NCBI RefSeq assembly: GCF_026236535.1 | Contig: NZ_JAHTMW010000026.1 | Coordinates: 1-64,000 of the forward strand | DNA: 64,000 bases | Reading direction: 5' to 3' | Source of the DNA: Streptomyces sp. SKN60 | Lineage (GTDB): Bacteria; Actinomycetota; Actinomycetes; Streptomycetales; Streptomycetaceae | In this document: one piece after another, positions 44,770 to 54,692 of the stretch | Numbering within the stretch: the first letter of the stretch is position 1 | Layout of the letters: each line of letters opens with the position of its first letter | The notes under the pieces: generated by a model | Seen by the model: only the letters and a program-made list of their open reading frames with translations | Told to the model about the DNA's origin: nothing | Databases searched by the model: none | Program-made: the position numbers and the translations under genes

Positions 44770-45297
44770 ATGAGTATTTTCCAACGCTCGATCCGAGCGA
44801 GCACATGTGTCGGTTTGATCGTTCTGGTTTCCGTAGGATGCGAAGGTCATGCGCCGAGTCCTCGACCATCTCCCGCTCATATAGACAGCAGGGGGCCGGC
44901 GTCGTCCGCGGGAAGCGTTGAGAGCAATGATTCACCTCGCGATCCTTGCAGACTGGTCCCCGAAGCCGAGTTGTCCGCCATCTTGGGGAGTGCCGTAGTC
45001 AAAGCGAAAGGACCGACGGATCAGTTTCGCGGCAAGTCGTGCACTTATGAATTTCCTGACGGGAGCGTAGTCGGCACCGGAACGCTCGATCTTGCAACGT
45101 GGCACGGAAAGGAATTCTTCAATCCCGCCACACTCGGACTTGACAAAGTTGCTGGAATCGCTGACGATGCAGCGTCCAAAGATGGAGTTACGTTGATACG
45201 CAAGGGAGACGAAGTCCTGCAAGTGCACGTCCTCTCACCCACGATGAAGCAAACGAGTCTGCAGGTGGCTAAAGCAGCCTTGGCTGGTCTGGATTGA
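44770..45297 (+). CDS. DUF3558-like lipoprotein
   Basis: About 175 aa. The leader ASTCVGLIVLVSVG-C gives a lipobox (V-S-V-G-C). A Pro/Ser-rich spacer precedes DPCRLVPEAELSAILGSAVV and GKSCTYEFPDGSVVG, then ASKDGVTLIRKGDEVLQVHV; the two Cys and their spacing match the DUF3558 family of actinomycete lipoproteins. Codon use is visibly poorer in GC than its neighbours, suggesting recent acquisition. The ATG at 44770 was taken over GTG 44764 and TTG 44758; none has a strong ribosome binding site. It lies between the biosynthetic cluster and the toxin gene, and its role is unknown. Confidence 0.7.
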   Translation: MSIFQRSIRASTCVGLIVLVSVGCEGHAPSPRPSPAHIDSRGPASSAGSVESNDSPRDPCRLVPEAELSAILGSAVVKAKGPTDQFRGKSCTYEFPDGSVVGTGTLDLATWHGKEFFNPATLGLDKVAGIADDAASKDGVTLIRKGDEVLQVHVLSPTMKQTSLQVAKAALAGLD

Positions 45298-45593
45298 ATC
45301 CCGATGGCGTTTCCCGCACCTGAGTTCAGCGAAAGGCGCGCGATCCTCGACAGACTCCTACGTGCCCTGCGAATCCTTCAGATATAGATCAACAGCCTCT
45401 CTGTAGACGGAGACGGTCCGCCCGCGCCCGGAGGCGTTCACTGTGGTGATTCTCAGCTTCAGCTCGGATCCACCGGCTGATGTTCACGCAGGACCGATCC
45501 AGGAACGAAGAGATGCCTTGCGACTGCGATGATGGGCTTGTCTAAGGCCTGTCCCGTAAACGATCTCCGAGGAGGTGAGGATGTAGGTGAGTC

Positions 45594-46104
45594 GTGGCCG
45601 AGGCCAAGAAGTCTCGACACGTTCTTGCGCACCTGGAGGGCGATGCGCGACTTCGCCCAGGTGCGACTGATCGGATACTGCTGCTACAAGACCTTCGACG
45701 TGAGCTGCGGCTGATCATCTGGAATGAATATAAGGTCTACGCCGGCTTCCGGGGGTCGCAGGTCCCTGGGGTTACCCTCGCGGAGGCCCTGCGGGCCGGC
45801 CTCGAAGCGGCCTTCGGCATCGAGTTCTTCTGTGACACCGATGGGCGATCCCCCTCCTTCCCCTCGGGGGAAACGAGCACTGGCTGAGCTTCGGGGTCCG
45901 CGGTTCCACCGGACCTGAATGGGCCGCACCGCTCCCACCCGGCTCGGGTCACTGCCAATCAGCCGGACACGGACGCCTGGGCCCATCGGGTCTTCGATGC
46001 CATTGACGCAACGGGGGCGGTACTCACCGTTGATGATTGAGGACGACTATGCCCTGGTCCAGGCGACCTCGAACCTGACCCGCGCCCATTTGGAAGACCG
46101 GTAA
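45594..46104 (+). pseudogene. Possible frameshifted small gene ahead of a terminator
   Basis: Plus-strand text in three frames could be one decayed gene: RILLLQDLRRELRLIIWNEY, TLAEALRAGLEAAFGIEFFC, then NEHWLSFGVRGSTGPEWAAP L, then TANQPDTDAWAHRVFDAIDA TG, ending before a strong terminator at 46135. Composition is protein-like, but no family is recognised. It lies 0.9 kb beyond the 3' end of the toxin gene on the opposite strand. Confidence 0.3.
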
Positions 46105-46134
46105 TCCCTCGGCCCGAAGCCGAATAGCCGCTGA

Positions 46135-46168
46135 CCCCCGCGCGATTCGCATCGCGCGGGGGCCTTTC
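46135..46168 (+). terminator. Rho-independent terminator
   Basis: CCCCCGCGCGA and TCGCGCGGGGG form a perfect 11-bp stem around TTCGCA, followed by CCTTTCC. It implies transcription of the preceding plus-strand region. Confidence 0.7.
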
Positions 46169-46809
46169 CGTGTCCTGCTCCACGCCTGATGGACGCCGCC
46201 CATCACACCTCGATGCCTCCGGAGTCGCGGAGTCACACCTTCCCCAGAGGATTCGTGCCCGCCAAGTGAGTGATCAGCGCGCCAGTATCGACGGGTCCCG
46301 CCCAGCCACCCTGCGGGAAGTGCCGGGCTTCCTGCTCAGTACCGAGTACATCTGGCCCTGCAGTTCCCCGTTGTACGGGCGCAGTTAGGGCAGTTGGGCC
46401 GTCGGGGCTCGTCTGCCGGCTGTCGGCTGTTGGCGGCTCGGACCTGCCGGTGGTGGGAAGACAACCCGGTAACAGCAGTGCTTGCCTGGCGGCGGATCCG
46501 CGCGGCCTGCAGCCACCGCGCAGCCTGACGTGGCCACGAACACGCTGGCGGCCAAGAATTCGCGATCTCCATGGCTTCGACGCCAACCGCCACCCTGCGG
46601 GCGGGTCGGTCCCACAAACGGTCCGGCACCAACCGCTCAACAAACTCACTCGTCTCATTTTTTCAGGGGGAGGATACTCCTACCGGTGCGTATTCTTCCT
46701 CCTTACTCCACTCCTCCGAATGCAAGCTTCTCATTATCAACAGGCTGCAAGATACTTCTCTGTTTGTGCTTCTTCAGCGGCAAGTCGGCGGGACACGATA
46801 CGAGATGAC
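46169..46809. other. Gene-free stretch downstream of the toxin gene
   Basis: No convincing gene on either strand over about 640 bp. An immunity gene would be expected next to the toxin, but none with a start, ribosome binding site and protein-like composition is visible here. Confidence 0.45.
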
Positions 46810-46917
46810 CAGGCGGGGCCCTCGGGCCGTAACGCCGAGAGTCAGACTTCTCGTCGCACGGCCCGAGAGCCCCGCCTGTCAGGGGGCCTGGTTCGCTGCC
46901 TAGTCAGCGAACCAGGC
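46810..46917. terminator. Two adjacent long hairpins downstream of the toxin gene
   Basis: Stem 1: 46810-46830 pairs with 46858-46878 over 21 positions with a single mismatch. Stem 2: GCCTGGTTCGCTG (46886-46898) pairs perfectly with CAGCGAACCAGGC (46905-46917) over a 6-nt loop. They follow the toxin gene's stop (46990) on the minus strand and probably terminate it; the first is unusually long and might be processed or mobile. Confidence 0.6.
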
Positions 46918-46989
46918 GAAGAGGCCCGCTGATCATTTGACCTTCACTGAATCTACTGTCCGAGTTTTGAGAATCTGAAACAATGGCGC

Positions 46990-49900
46990 TTAGTACCTCC
47001 TGGGGCGGTGCGTGATCGTCAGGTAATATTTATCGGCTCCGAAATGGTTAAGCGGATCCATTCCGCCGTGATTGGCTATTTCCTGGAAGTCCCAGAAATT
47101 GATATCGCCAGCATCGTTGACGATATTCCAGACGTGGGCACCCCGGAGGTCGCTTGCAATTCCAAGCCACTCCCCCTGAATGATCGCTCTGGCGCCAGGG
47201 CCGTGGTACTGCATAGCCAGGAAAATGTCACCAATGTTTTCATAGGGCATCGCTATGCCGGTCTCGCCCACGCTCAGCGCGTAGGCGTCAATTGCATCGG
47301 CACCGGTCCACGGGACATGGAACTTATCACCGAGAGCCATGGCTGGATTTCCAGCCAGCGTGGCGTCGCCGGCAATAGCACAGTGGGCGCAGTTGATTTC
47401 ACCAAACGTGAAGTTTACTTCAGTTCCTGCCGCGTTTTCGACGAGGCCGGTCGGATCGAGGCGGCTAGGCGCAAATCCGGATTCAGGCGTGTAGCCGTTG
47501 TAACTGTTGAACTCGTCGAGGAGTTCACCAAGAGATTTCTGGAGTGACTGGTAAGCCTGAGTGGACTTGAGGGCGGCTTCGAGTTCACCGAGTAGGAGCG
47601 TTTGTGCGACGTTGCGGATAGGTGCCACCAATTGATTAGTGCTTGCGAGGTTTGCCATTTCCTCGTCTGTGAAAGTGTCGATGGGGATAGGGCCAGCGCC
47701 TTCGGCACCTCCGTAGAGGTCGTCGGCAGCCATGCCGCGGATGTCGCCCGCTATCGGGGTGATTCCGGTTTCGTCGGATCCGGCGTTATTGGCCTGGGTG
47801 CACCAACCGCTTTGGCCGACGCCGCAGATCGTGGCCTGCGGTGGCCCGCTAAAGGGGACGTCGGCGAGCTCAGGGGTTTCAGGTGCCGTAAGGATCGGGT
47901 AGCCGGTGGTGTCACCACAATTGAAGGAGCAGCCGTACTCGCCCGGCTGGATGGGGTCGTGTCCGGTGGGGTCGGTGTAGTTGGTGGGGTTGGAGTTGAC
48001 GTAGGCGTAGGCGTGGTTGGCGGTGACGGGGTCGGTGGTGAGGAAGGTTTTGGCGTAGGGGTCGTAGACGCGTCCGTTCATGTTGATGAGGCGGAGGTTG
48101 TCGTCGTGTTCCTGGCCGGTGAAGCGGTGGGTCTGGGTGGGGGTGGTGCCGGTGTATTTGGTGCCGTCGGGGTTGGTCTGCTTGCCGTAGGGGTCGTAGA
48201 AGAAGGCCTGGGTCTTGTTGCCGGCGGCGTCGAGGACGGTGCCGGTGGAGCCGAGCTGGTCGGTGAGGGTGTATTCGGTCTTGGTCGTGGTGCCGTCGTG
48301 GACGGCCTGGCCGACGCCGGCGATGTAGTAGGTGTAGGTGGTCTTGCCGGCGGGGTCGGTGCGCTTGTCGAAGAGGCCGGGGACGGTGAGGGTGGTGCCG
48401 TCGGGACCGGTCTTCTTGATACGGGTGCCGAACGCGTCGTAGGCGAAGGTGGTGGTCTTGCCGGCCATGTCGACGATGGTCCTGGGCAGGTCGAACGCGG
48501 TGTAGGTGACCTTGCGCAGGGTGCCGCTCTCGGTGTCGGCCTGGGTCATCCGGCCCTGCTTGTCATACGTGTAGGACTCCGCGCCGGTGGCGGGATCGGG
48601 GCTGTCGCTGTCGCCGAGGGCGTGGGGGCCGACGTTGCGGGTTGCGGCGCCGCTTGAGGCGCTGCCGTAGTTGCGGTCCTCGGTGGGGGCGATGCCGGTG
48701 CTGTTGGCGACGCCGGTGAGGTTGCCGATGGTGTCGAGGGTGTAGGCGGTGGTGGACTTCGCGGCGGTGTTGTTGGTGAGGTCCCAGCCGGTGAGGCGGT
48801 TGAACTCGTCGTAGCGGTAGGCCTCGTTGCGCTTGCCGCTGGTGTCGTCCTGGTCTCGGGTCTTGACCAGGCCGTTGTCGTAATAGGTGTAGTGCAGCTT
48901 CTGCAGGGTGGCGTTGCTGACGGTGTTGCTGACGAACTGATCAGTGCGCCGGCCGGTGGCGGGGTCGTAGGTGTTGGTCACGCGGACGTTGGCGCCGAGG
49001 TTGCCGGCGGTCAGGGCACCGTCGTTGTTGCGCTGCCCGGTGTGAGCGAGCGTGACGGGCTTGGCCGGGTCGACGGAGATGTCGTTGACGTCGACGGGGT
49101 AGTCGTTGCTGTTGTAGGTGGACTGCAGGGTGAAACGGGGCCTGCCCGGCGCGTTGGGGTAGAAGAGCTTGTCGGGACGGCCGGCGCTGTCGTAGGTGTT
49201 GACGGTTTCGTAGGTGGCGCCGTTGCCACCGGTGGAGTTGTCGGTGATCAGGGTGTTGTTCGGGCGGGACAGGTTGTCGTAGCCGAACAGGGTCTCGATG
49301 CCGTCCGGGCTGGTGGCCTTCAGCATCTTGCCGATGCCGTGCGCGGCATCCCACACGAAACTGGTGACCTTCTTGCCCGCGGCGTCCAAGTCCTCCCGGG
49401 AAGTGGTGCGGCCCAGGTCGTCGTAACCGAAAGTGCTCTTGTTCCCGGTCCCCTCATGAGTGAGGGTGTCGACCAATCCGTCGCCGTAATACGTGCTGGA
49501 GGTAGTACCCCGGTCCGGATCAACCGACTTGACCGGGCGTCCCAGCACATCGAACACCGTCGACGTGACATTGCCCTTGTCATCCGTCACCTTGTCCACC
49601 AGACCGAACGGCGCATAGTGATACGTAGTGCTGGCAGCTGTGAGCTCGGTATCCGCGGGCTTTGCTTTGTAGAGGGTGTCCGAGGACGTGAGGCGGCCGT
49701 TGACGTCGCTGGTGGCCCTGGTCTTGTTGCCGCGCTCGTCCGTGGCGGTGATCACGTCGGTTTCAGCAGTGCGCTCGTAGCTGCTCGTCGAGGTGGTGCT
49801 GTCGGGGTTGGTGACCTTCAGCGGCCGGTCGAGGGTGTCGTAGGCGGTGGTGGTGTAGTTGCTGGCGCTGCCTGAAGCGGCGAATGGCCGGGATGCCTTG

Positions 49901-52900
49901 GTGGGACGGCCGAGGTGGTCGTAGTCGATGGTGCTGCTGATCGGTGTGCCGTCGAATCCGGTGGTGGTGGCGATCCGCGTCCGGCCGGCCCGGTCACTGA
50001 CGGCTGAGGACGGAATCTTGTTCGGGCCCGTCAGGGTCTTCACCTGAACACCGTTGGTGCGCAGTACGTTGTCGGTGTCCGGTACCAGGTAGGCGTTGTA
50101 GGAGGTGGTGACGGTCTGGCGGCCGTCACCGCTGGACTCGATGACTCGTCCCAGATCGTCGGTCTTCGCCGACGTGGTGACCCCGTTGACGTCCTCGGTC
50201 GCCACCGTCACCCCGAGGCCGGGGTGAACAGCCCGCCACTGCGACGGCCGGGTCGCGGCGTTCTCGTGCTCCGACCAGGTCTGCGAGGCGTAGATCTTCT
50301 CGTCCGGCTGGCCGGGGAAGACCGGGGCGTACTCGATGTGATCCACGCGGTCCACCCGGGCCGGACGGTCCGGGCGGTCCGGCACCCAGGTGGTTGCCAT
50401 GGTCGGCACACCGAGCTGGGGGTCCAGGGTGAATGTCGTCTTGGACCGCACCTGGTCGTCGGTGTCGTTCTTCTGCTGCTCGACCACCGTCAGCCGGCCC
50501 TTGCCGTCGAACTCGTAGCCCGTGGTACGGCAGGTGATCGCCGGTCCAGTAGCCGATCCGCTGGAGCCGCAGCTGGTGTTCGCGGCTTCCAGCCGCGACT
50601 TTGCACCCTCCACGGCAGCCGCGACCTGCTGAGTCGGCAGCCCGGTCAGCCAGTCTGTCTTGCGCTGGTCCGACAGGTCGTAGTCAGTGTGCGTGTGAGT
50701 GAAAGCGCCACCGGTGGTGTAGCTGCTCGTGTCTGTCTGGTTGCCGTAATCGTCAGACAGCACCTCGCTGTCGACGCTGCGGTCCACCGATGCCGGATTG
50801 TCGTCCGGGACCCCGCCGATGTGCGTGATCGCATCGATGCCGGAAAGGTTCTCCTGCCAGTGCAGGCTGACCTGCTGGTCCCATTCCTGCACATGACTGT
50901 CATGCGGGAGCACGGCGAAGTTCTTGCCATCGTGGAGGATGCGGACCTCGTCGTTATTGGTGGTGCGGGTGACCCGTGCCTTGGCGGTGGCCGGGTGCCC
51001 AGCGGCGTCAGCCGACGACAGTATCGGCGTGACCGTGGTGGTCACCTTGGGCCGGAAAGACAACGGGTAGTGGCTCAGGTACTGCGAGCTGTGGTCATAC
51101 GTCGTGACCGTCTCACTCGGCTGGTCCGGAGACCAGGTGATGACCCGGCCGAACCCCAGGAATCCCTGCCTGATGTGCGAGACCGGATCGGCGTACGCAT
51201 ACAGCGTCGTCACCGGCTTGTCGTCCTTGGTGAACGACCCTGTCCGGGACTCGACCTTCCGCACTACCGGCATACCCGTGCGGATGCACACCAGCGGCGC
51301 GGCGCACGGGCCGCCGTCCGTCTTCTCCGGGTGATCGGTCCACTCGGTGCTGTACGACACCGGGCCGACCTCGTCCCACGCGGCATTCTCGTCGCGCACC
51401 GACACAATCCGGTCCACCAGAACCCCGGCCGTCTGCTTCATCACCTGCAGATGGCCATCGTTCTTCACGATGTCCGGCCGGCCGTCACCGGTGAAATCAC
51501 CGATCTGCGAGAACTTGCGGCCCTGGTTCGCGTCCGGGACACCCGCCGACGTCGACATCGTCTCCGTCACGAACGAGCCGTCGCCCTTGGCGTACAGCAG
51601 GCTGATCCGGTCCTGCCCGCCCGTGCCGACCGTCACCCCCTCATACGGACAGTGGTAGTCCATACGAGGGAGGGGCTTGGGGGCAGCACCGCTATTACTG
51701 TTGAAAGAGGTCTCGGGAAAACAGCTTGCGGAATCGTCTGCCTGGCGGAACAGGTTGGTGTTGTAGAACGAGACGATGTCGTCCCGCCCGTCACCGTTCA
51801 TGTCAGCGATCCGGATATCGGCCAGCACATCATGCGGCAGATCCACGACCGTGCCGTCCCACCGCAGACCATTACCGGTGTTCCACATGATCGTGGTCTG
51901 ATCGACGAACTTCGCCGGTACACCCGGGGCGGGATCGCTGTCGGACGCCCGCTCGGTGTCCACCAGCAGCTCATCCTTCAGGCCATCACCGTTGAAATCG
52001 CCGAGGAAGCTCTCGTGGTCGTACAGTGCATTGAAGTAGAGATCGTCGAGGAAAATATTCGGGAATACAATGCTGCCATCCCTAGGGTGCGCGCGAGAGA
52101 GAAATCCCTCGCGCTGGTGACCGACGACCGGCAGCCTCCAGCCCGGCCCCTCGTCCTTCGTCTCAGCGGCCCCGAGATCACTCCGGACGTGAACCACACC
52201 CTGGTCGTCCGCAGACAGCGCCTGGGAGGTAGCCCCAGAGAAATCTGCCCTGCCGTCCTCATTGATGAGCGAATTGGGGGTTACGTACGGCATGCCACAG
52301 TAGAACTGCGACTGGGCCCCGCCGAATATGGAGAAGGCCGGGGTCCGAGCGAGCTGTCGTTTGGGGTCTACGAGCAGGTCACTGCGGCCGTCTCCGTCGA
52401 GGTCGGCCACCCGTGTGGCGCAGCCGCCGGGGAGCTGGCCCGTGGTGGTCTCGGGGCCGAAGGTGCCGCCCTGGTTCAGGCGCACGCCATAGGTGAACTT
52501 GTCGGTGTCCGCGGCACCCTTCATGGCGATGTAGTCCAGCAGTCCGTCGCCGTTGAGGTCGGCGAACTGGCCCTGGTTCTCGGTGCTGGCGAACGGGAAC
52601 TCGAGTCCGGTGCTCACGAACTGGTGGGCGCTGTCGTCCCAGCGCAGGATCACCGAGTGCACGCCGTCCAGGCCGGCGGACAGCGCCATGTACTCGGTCT
52701 TGCCGTTCCCGTCGATGTCAATGGGCCGCTGCAAGGTCAGGTTCGGCGGCAGAGCAGGCCAGTCCCCGTGCCCGGTCAGCTGGTAGGCGTCGCCGAGGGC
52801 GGTCACCTGGCCGGCCTGGTCCCGGTGGCCCAGCCGTGCGGTGGCCACAGCACCCGTGCCGCCCCCACCGGTGAACACCAAGTCCTGCGTGCCGTCCCCG

Positions 52901-54246
52901 TCCAGGTCCTGCACCCGCGCCCCGGCCGGAGCGATCGCGTCCTTGTCGGTGCTCTGAGACACCGCACCCAGGTCGGCGGTGGTGAAGCTGGGCCGCGCGG
53001 ACGGAGACCACGTGAACTGCTTGGCCGGCAGACATCCGTCCTTCGTGCCGCACTCCTGCACCGACGACAACAGACTGCGCTGCCGGTTCTCCGAGTCCGT
53101 GCCGATCCCCAGGTACTTCAGCTTGTACTGGCGCACCAGTGACGGGGCCCCCGGGTTCGGTGCGATCATCTTGATCGCCTTCACCCGCTGAGTCTGATTG
53201 AGTTGGACACCCGAGACGAACGAGGACGTCTTGTCCGCACGCTCCTCGTACTCGAACGCCACTGTCCGCTGAGCAGTCTGCCCCGGCCCAAAGGTGTACT
53301 GGATGTTCGACAGAACAAACTCGTTGCCGCTGGCCGCAGTGTTCGGAAGGGTCGAATAGTTGTACCGCACTCCGTTGCCCGAGCGGTCCTCCTCACTCTC
53401 CAGCACCCACGAAATCCGTGGCGTACTCAGAGCTCCAGCATCCGCCTTCCGCAAATCGTTCTGCCCATTAAGCTCCGTAAAAACACAATGGTAAGGAGCA
53501 TTTTCGTCTGCAGCCCCCGTGCAGGCTTCACGCTGCTCACCGAGCGATGTCGGCGTTTTAAACGCCAGGCGCACGGACTCGCTGGTACGGATGGCGGTGC
53601 GGGCCTTGTAGGTCCGAATCCGGCCATCCTTGGTGTATACCAGGAAAGTATCCGGTCCCTGATCAAGATCCCCCGAGGAATTCAGGGATTCGATCTTCGA
53701 GAACGATTCTTCCTCAGTGACATACCCCGTCTTGTCGCCGCCATAATCGTTCGACCCCCCCGGCTCGACAGGGCCGGTCTTCTTCAGCTTCATCCCGTCC
53801 AGGCAGAAGCGGTCATTCTTGTCGAAATGCACCCCGCTGCGGGTGCCTTCCGTGTCGATGTTCGCGCCACAGCGACTTATGGCCGAACCCATACCCGCCA
53901 GGGACCAGCCCAGACCGAACACGCCGTCCCCACCACCGCTGGAATACCCCAGCGCCAGATGGGGCTCGACACCGGCCCGCCCCTTGGGAACATCCAGCGG
54001 AATGTTGTAGGTGAACTGGCCCTGCGGCGACACACCCGCCGAACTCGGCAACACCCCTGCCTTCGAGGCAGCCGCCGGCGCATCGGCCGGAACCGGCAAC
54101 GGCTTGGGCAACACCGGAGGACCGGAAGCCGCGTCCTCGACCGCCAGCGCCAATCCCGGCACAGCACCAGCCAAAAGCACCCCGGCACTTACAACCGACA
54201 ACGGCCGGAACACCGACCACCGCCATCGCCTTCTACTCGCACTCAT
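46990..54246 (-). CDS. SpvB/RHS-repeat polymorphic toxin with C-terminal papain-fold (Tox-PL) domain
   Basis: A 2418-aa secreted protein. Sec-type leader: basic RRRWRW then LSVVSAGVLLAGAVPGLALA. The SpvB-like region (SPQGQFTYNIPLDVPKGRAG, GLGWSLAGMGSAISRCG) is followed by at least seven FG-GAP/calcium repeats of the D-x-D/N-G-D-G type (DLDGDGTQDL, DLNGDGLLDY, DFNGDGLKDE, DMNGDGRDDI) and then many RHS/YD repeats. The RHS core ends RVYDPYAKTFLTTDPVTANH AYAYVNSNPTNYTDPTGH. The variable tail (about 2276-2418) has NCAHCAIAGDATLAG, GAHVWNIVND and INFWDFQ, a Cys-His-Asp triad as in Tox-PL glutamine deamidase/protease toxins. GAAGGGAA precedes the ATG. Confidence 0.88.
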   Translation of the reverse strand: MSASRRRWRWSVFRPLSVVSAGVLLAGAVPGLALAVEDAASGPPVLPKPLPVPADAPAAASKAGVLPSSAGVSPQGQFTYNIPLDVPKGRAGVEPHLALGYSSGGGDGVFGLGWSLAGMGSAISRCGANIDTEGTRSGVHFDKNDRFCLDGMKLKKTGPVEPGGSNDYGGDKTGYVTEEESFSKIESLNSSGDLDQGPDTFLVYTKDGRIRTYKARTAIRTSESVRLAFKTPTSLGEQREACTGAADENAPYHCVFTELNGQNDLRKADAGALSTPRISWVLESEEDRSGNGVRYNYSTLPNTAASGNEFVLSNIQYTFGPGQTAQRTVAFEYEERADKTSSFVSGVQLNQTQRVKAIKMIAPNPGAPSLVRQYKLKYLGIGTDSENRQRSLLSSVQECGTKDGCLPAKQFTWSPSARPSFTTADLGAVSQSTDKDAIAPAGARVQDLDGDGTQDLVFTGGGGTGAVATARLGHRDQAGQVTALGDAYQLTGHGDWPALPPNLTLQRPIDIDGNGKTEYMALSAGLDGVHSVILRWDDSAHQFVSTGLEFPFASTENQGQFADLNGDGLLDYIAMKGAADTDKFTYGVRLNQGGTFGPETTTGQLPGGCATRVADLDGDGRSDLLVDPKRQLARTPAFSIFGGAQSQFYCGMPYVTPNSLINEDGRADFSGATSQALSADDQGVVHVRSDLGAAETKDEGPGWRLPVVGHQREGFLSRAHPRDGSIVFPNIFLDDLYFNALYDHESFLGDFNGDGLKDELLVDTERASDSDPAPGVPAKFVDQTTIMWNTGNGLRWDGTVVDLPHDVLADIRIADMNGDGRDDIVSFYNTNLFRQADDSASCFPETSFNSNSGAAPKPLPRMDYHCPYEGVTVGTGGQDRISLLYAKGDGSFVTETMSTSAGVPDANQGRKFSQIGDFTGDGRPDIVKNDGHLQVMKQTAGVLVDRIVSVRDENAAWDEVGPVSYSTEWTDHPEKTDGGPCAAPLVCIRTGMPVVRKVESRTGSFTKDDKPVTTLYAYADPVSHIRQGFLGFGRVITWSPDQPSETVTTYDHSSQYLSHYPLSFRPKVTTTVTPILSSADAAGHPATAKARVTRTTNNDEVRILHDGKNFAVLPHDSHVQEWDQQVSLHWQENLSGIDAITHIGGVPDDNPASVDRSVDSEVLSDDYGNQTDTSSYTTGGAFTHTHTDYDLSDQRKTDWLTGLPTQQVAAAVEGAKSRLEAANTSCGSSGSATGPAITCRTTGYEFDGKGRLTVVEQQKNDTDDQVRSKTTFTLDPQLGVPTMATTWVPDRPDRPARVDRVDHIEYAPVFPGQPDEKIYASQTWSEHENAATRPSQWRAVHPGLGVTVATEDVNGVTTSAKTDDLGRVIESSGDGRQTVTTSYNAYLVPDTDNVLRTNGVQVKTLTGPNKIPSSAVSDRAGRTRIATTTGFDGTPISSTIDYDHLGRPTKASRPFAASGSASNYTTTAYDTLDRPLKVTNPDSTTSTSSYERTAETDVITATDERGNKTRATSDVNGRLTSSDTLYKAKPADTELTAASTTYHYAPFGLVDKVTDDKGNVTSTVFDVLGRPVKSVDPDRGTTSSTYYGDGLVDTLTHEGTGNKSTFGYDDLGRTTSREDLDAAGKKVTSFVWDAAHGIGKMLKATSPDGIETLFGYDNLSRPNNTLITDNSTGGNGATYETVNTYDSAGRPDKLFYPNAPGRPRFTLQSTYNSNDYPVDVNDISVDPAKPVTLAHTGQRNNDGALTAGNLGANVRVTNTYDPATGRRTDQFVSNTVSNATLQKLHYTYYDNGLVKTRDQDDTSGKRNEAYRYDEFNRLTGWDLTNNTAAKSTTAYTLDTIGNLTGVANSTGIAPTEDRNYGSASSGAATRNVGPHALGDSDSPDPATGAESYTYDKQGRMTQADTESGTLRKVTYTAFDLPRTIVDMAGKTTTFAYDAFGTRIKKTGPDGTTLTVPGLFDKRTDPAGKTTYTYYIAGVGQAVHDGTTTKTEYTLTDQLGSTGTVLDAAGNKTQAFFYDPYGKQTNPDGTKYTGTTPTQTHRFTGQEHDDNLRLINMNGRVYDPYAKTFLTTDPVTANHAYAYVNSNPTNYTDPTGHDPIQPGEYGCSFNCGDTTGYPILTAPETPELADVPFSGPPQATICGVGQSGWCTQANNAGSDETGITPIAGDIRGMAADDLYGGAEGAGPIPIDTFTDEEMANLASTNQLVAPIRNVAQTLLLGELEAALKSTQAYQSLQKSLGELLDEFNSYNGYTPESGFAPSRLDPTGLVENAAGTEVNFTFGEINCAHCAIAGDATLAGNPAMALGDKFHVPWTGADAIDAYALSVGETGIAMPYENIGDIFLAMQYHGPGARAIIQGEWLGIASDLRGAHVWNIVNDAGDINFWDFQEIANHGGMDPLNHFGADKYYLTITHRPRRY

Positions 54247-54309
54247 AGTGCATTCCCTTCAATAGACAAATGTGAAATTTTGACATCTCTTACCTGTAAG
54301 CCACAAAGC

Positions 54310-54640
54310 CCCCTTTCGAAGGAGCGAGAGCGCGATTTCTTCGCGCAGGCCGAGGCCCCCCGGGGACGCATCGCGGAACTCACCGCGTAATCGGAGGAGT
54401 TCGACCAGGTCGCCGAGGAGGTCCGTATCACCCGCAAGACCCTGCTGGCGCTGCCTGATCCGTCCCCGCCGGCGCGCGCCGGCCGCGAAGCTGCCGGAGT
54501 CTGCGAGGCGATGGATCTGGAGATCACGCCCAGCAACGTCAACACTCCGGCTGAAGCTCAACCGGCTGGTCGAACGCGGGATCCTGATCGAGCCCGAGCA
54601 GGCTGTTCACCCACCCACGGCCATAGCCGCTCGGAGAGGC
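54310..54640 (+). pseudogene. Remnant of an IS-associated coiled-coil protein
   Basis: Plus-strand text: FAQAEAPRGRIAELTA, stop, EEFDQVAEEVRITRKTLLAL, GVCEAMDLEITPSNVN and, after a shift, LRLKLNRLVERGILIEPEQ. I recognise the RVTRKTL and VCEAMDLE pattern from short Streptomyces proteins that accompany transposases. Stop and frameshift make it inactive. Confidence 0.45.
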
Positions 54641-54692
54641 CACCACCAGCCCGACAGTCCCAGCTGCAAGCGTGAAACGGGCAGCACGTCAC

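Noticed and set aside
50224..53142. A 972-codon open frame antisense to the RHS toxin gene
   Set aside because: It is the complementary frame of a high-GC gene, is Arg/Val/Gly-rich, lacks domain motifs and a ribosome binding site, and lies entirely inside a gene with strong domain evidence.
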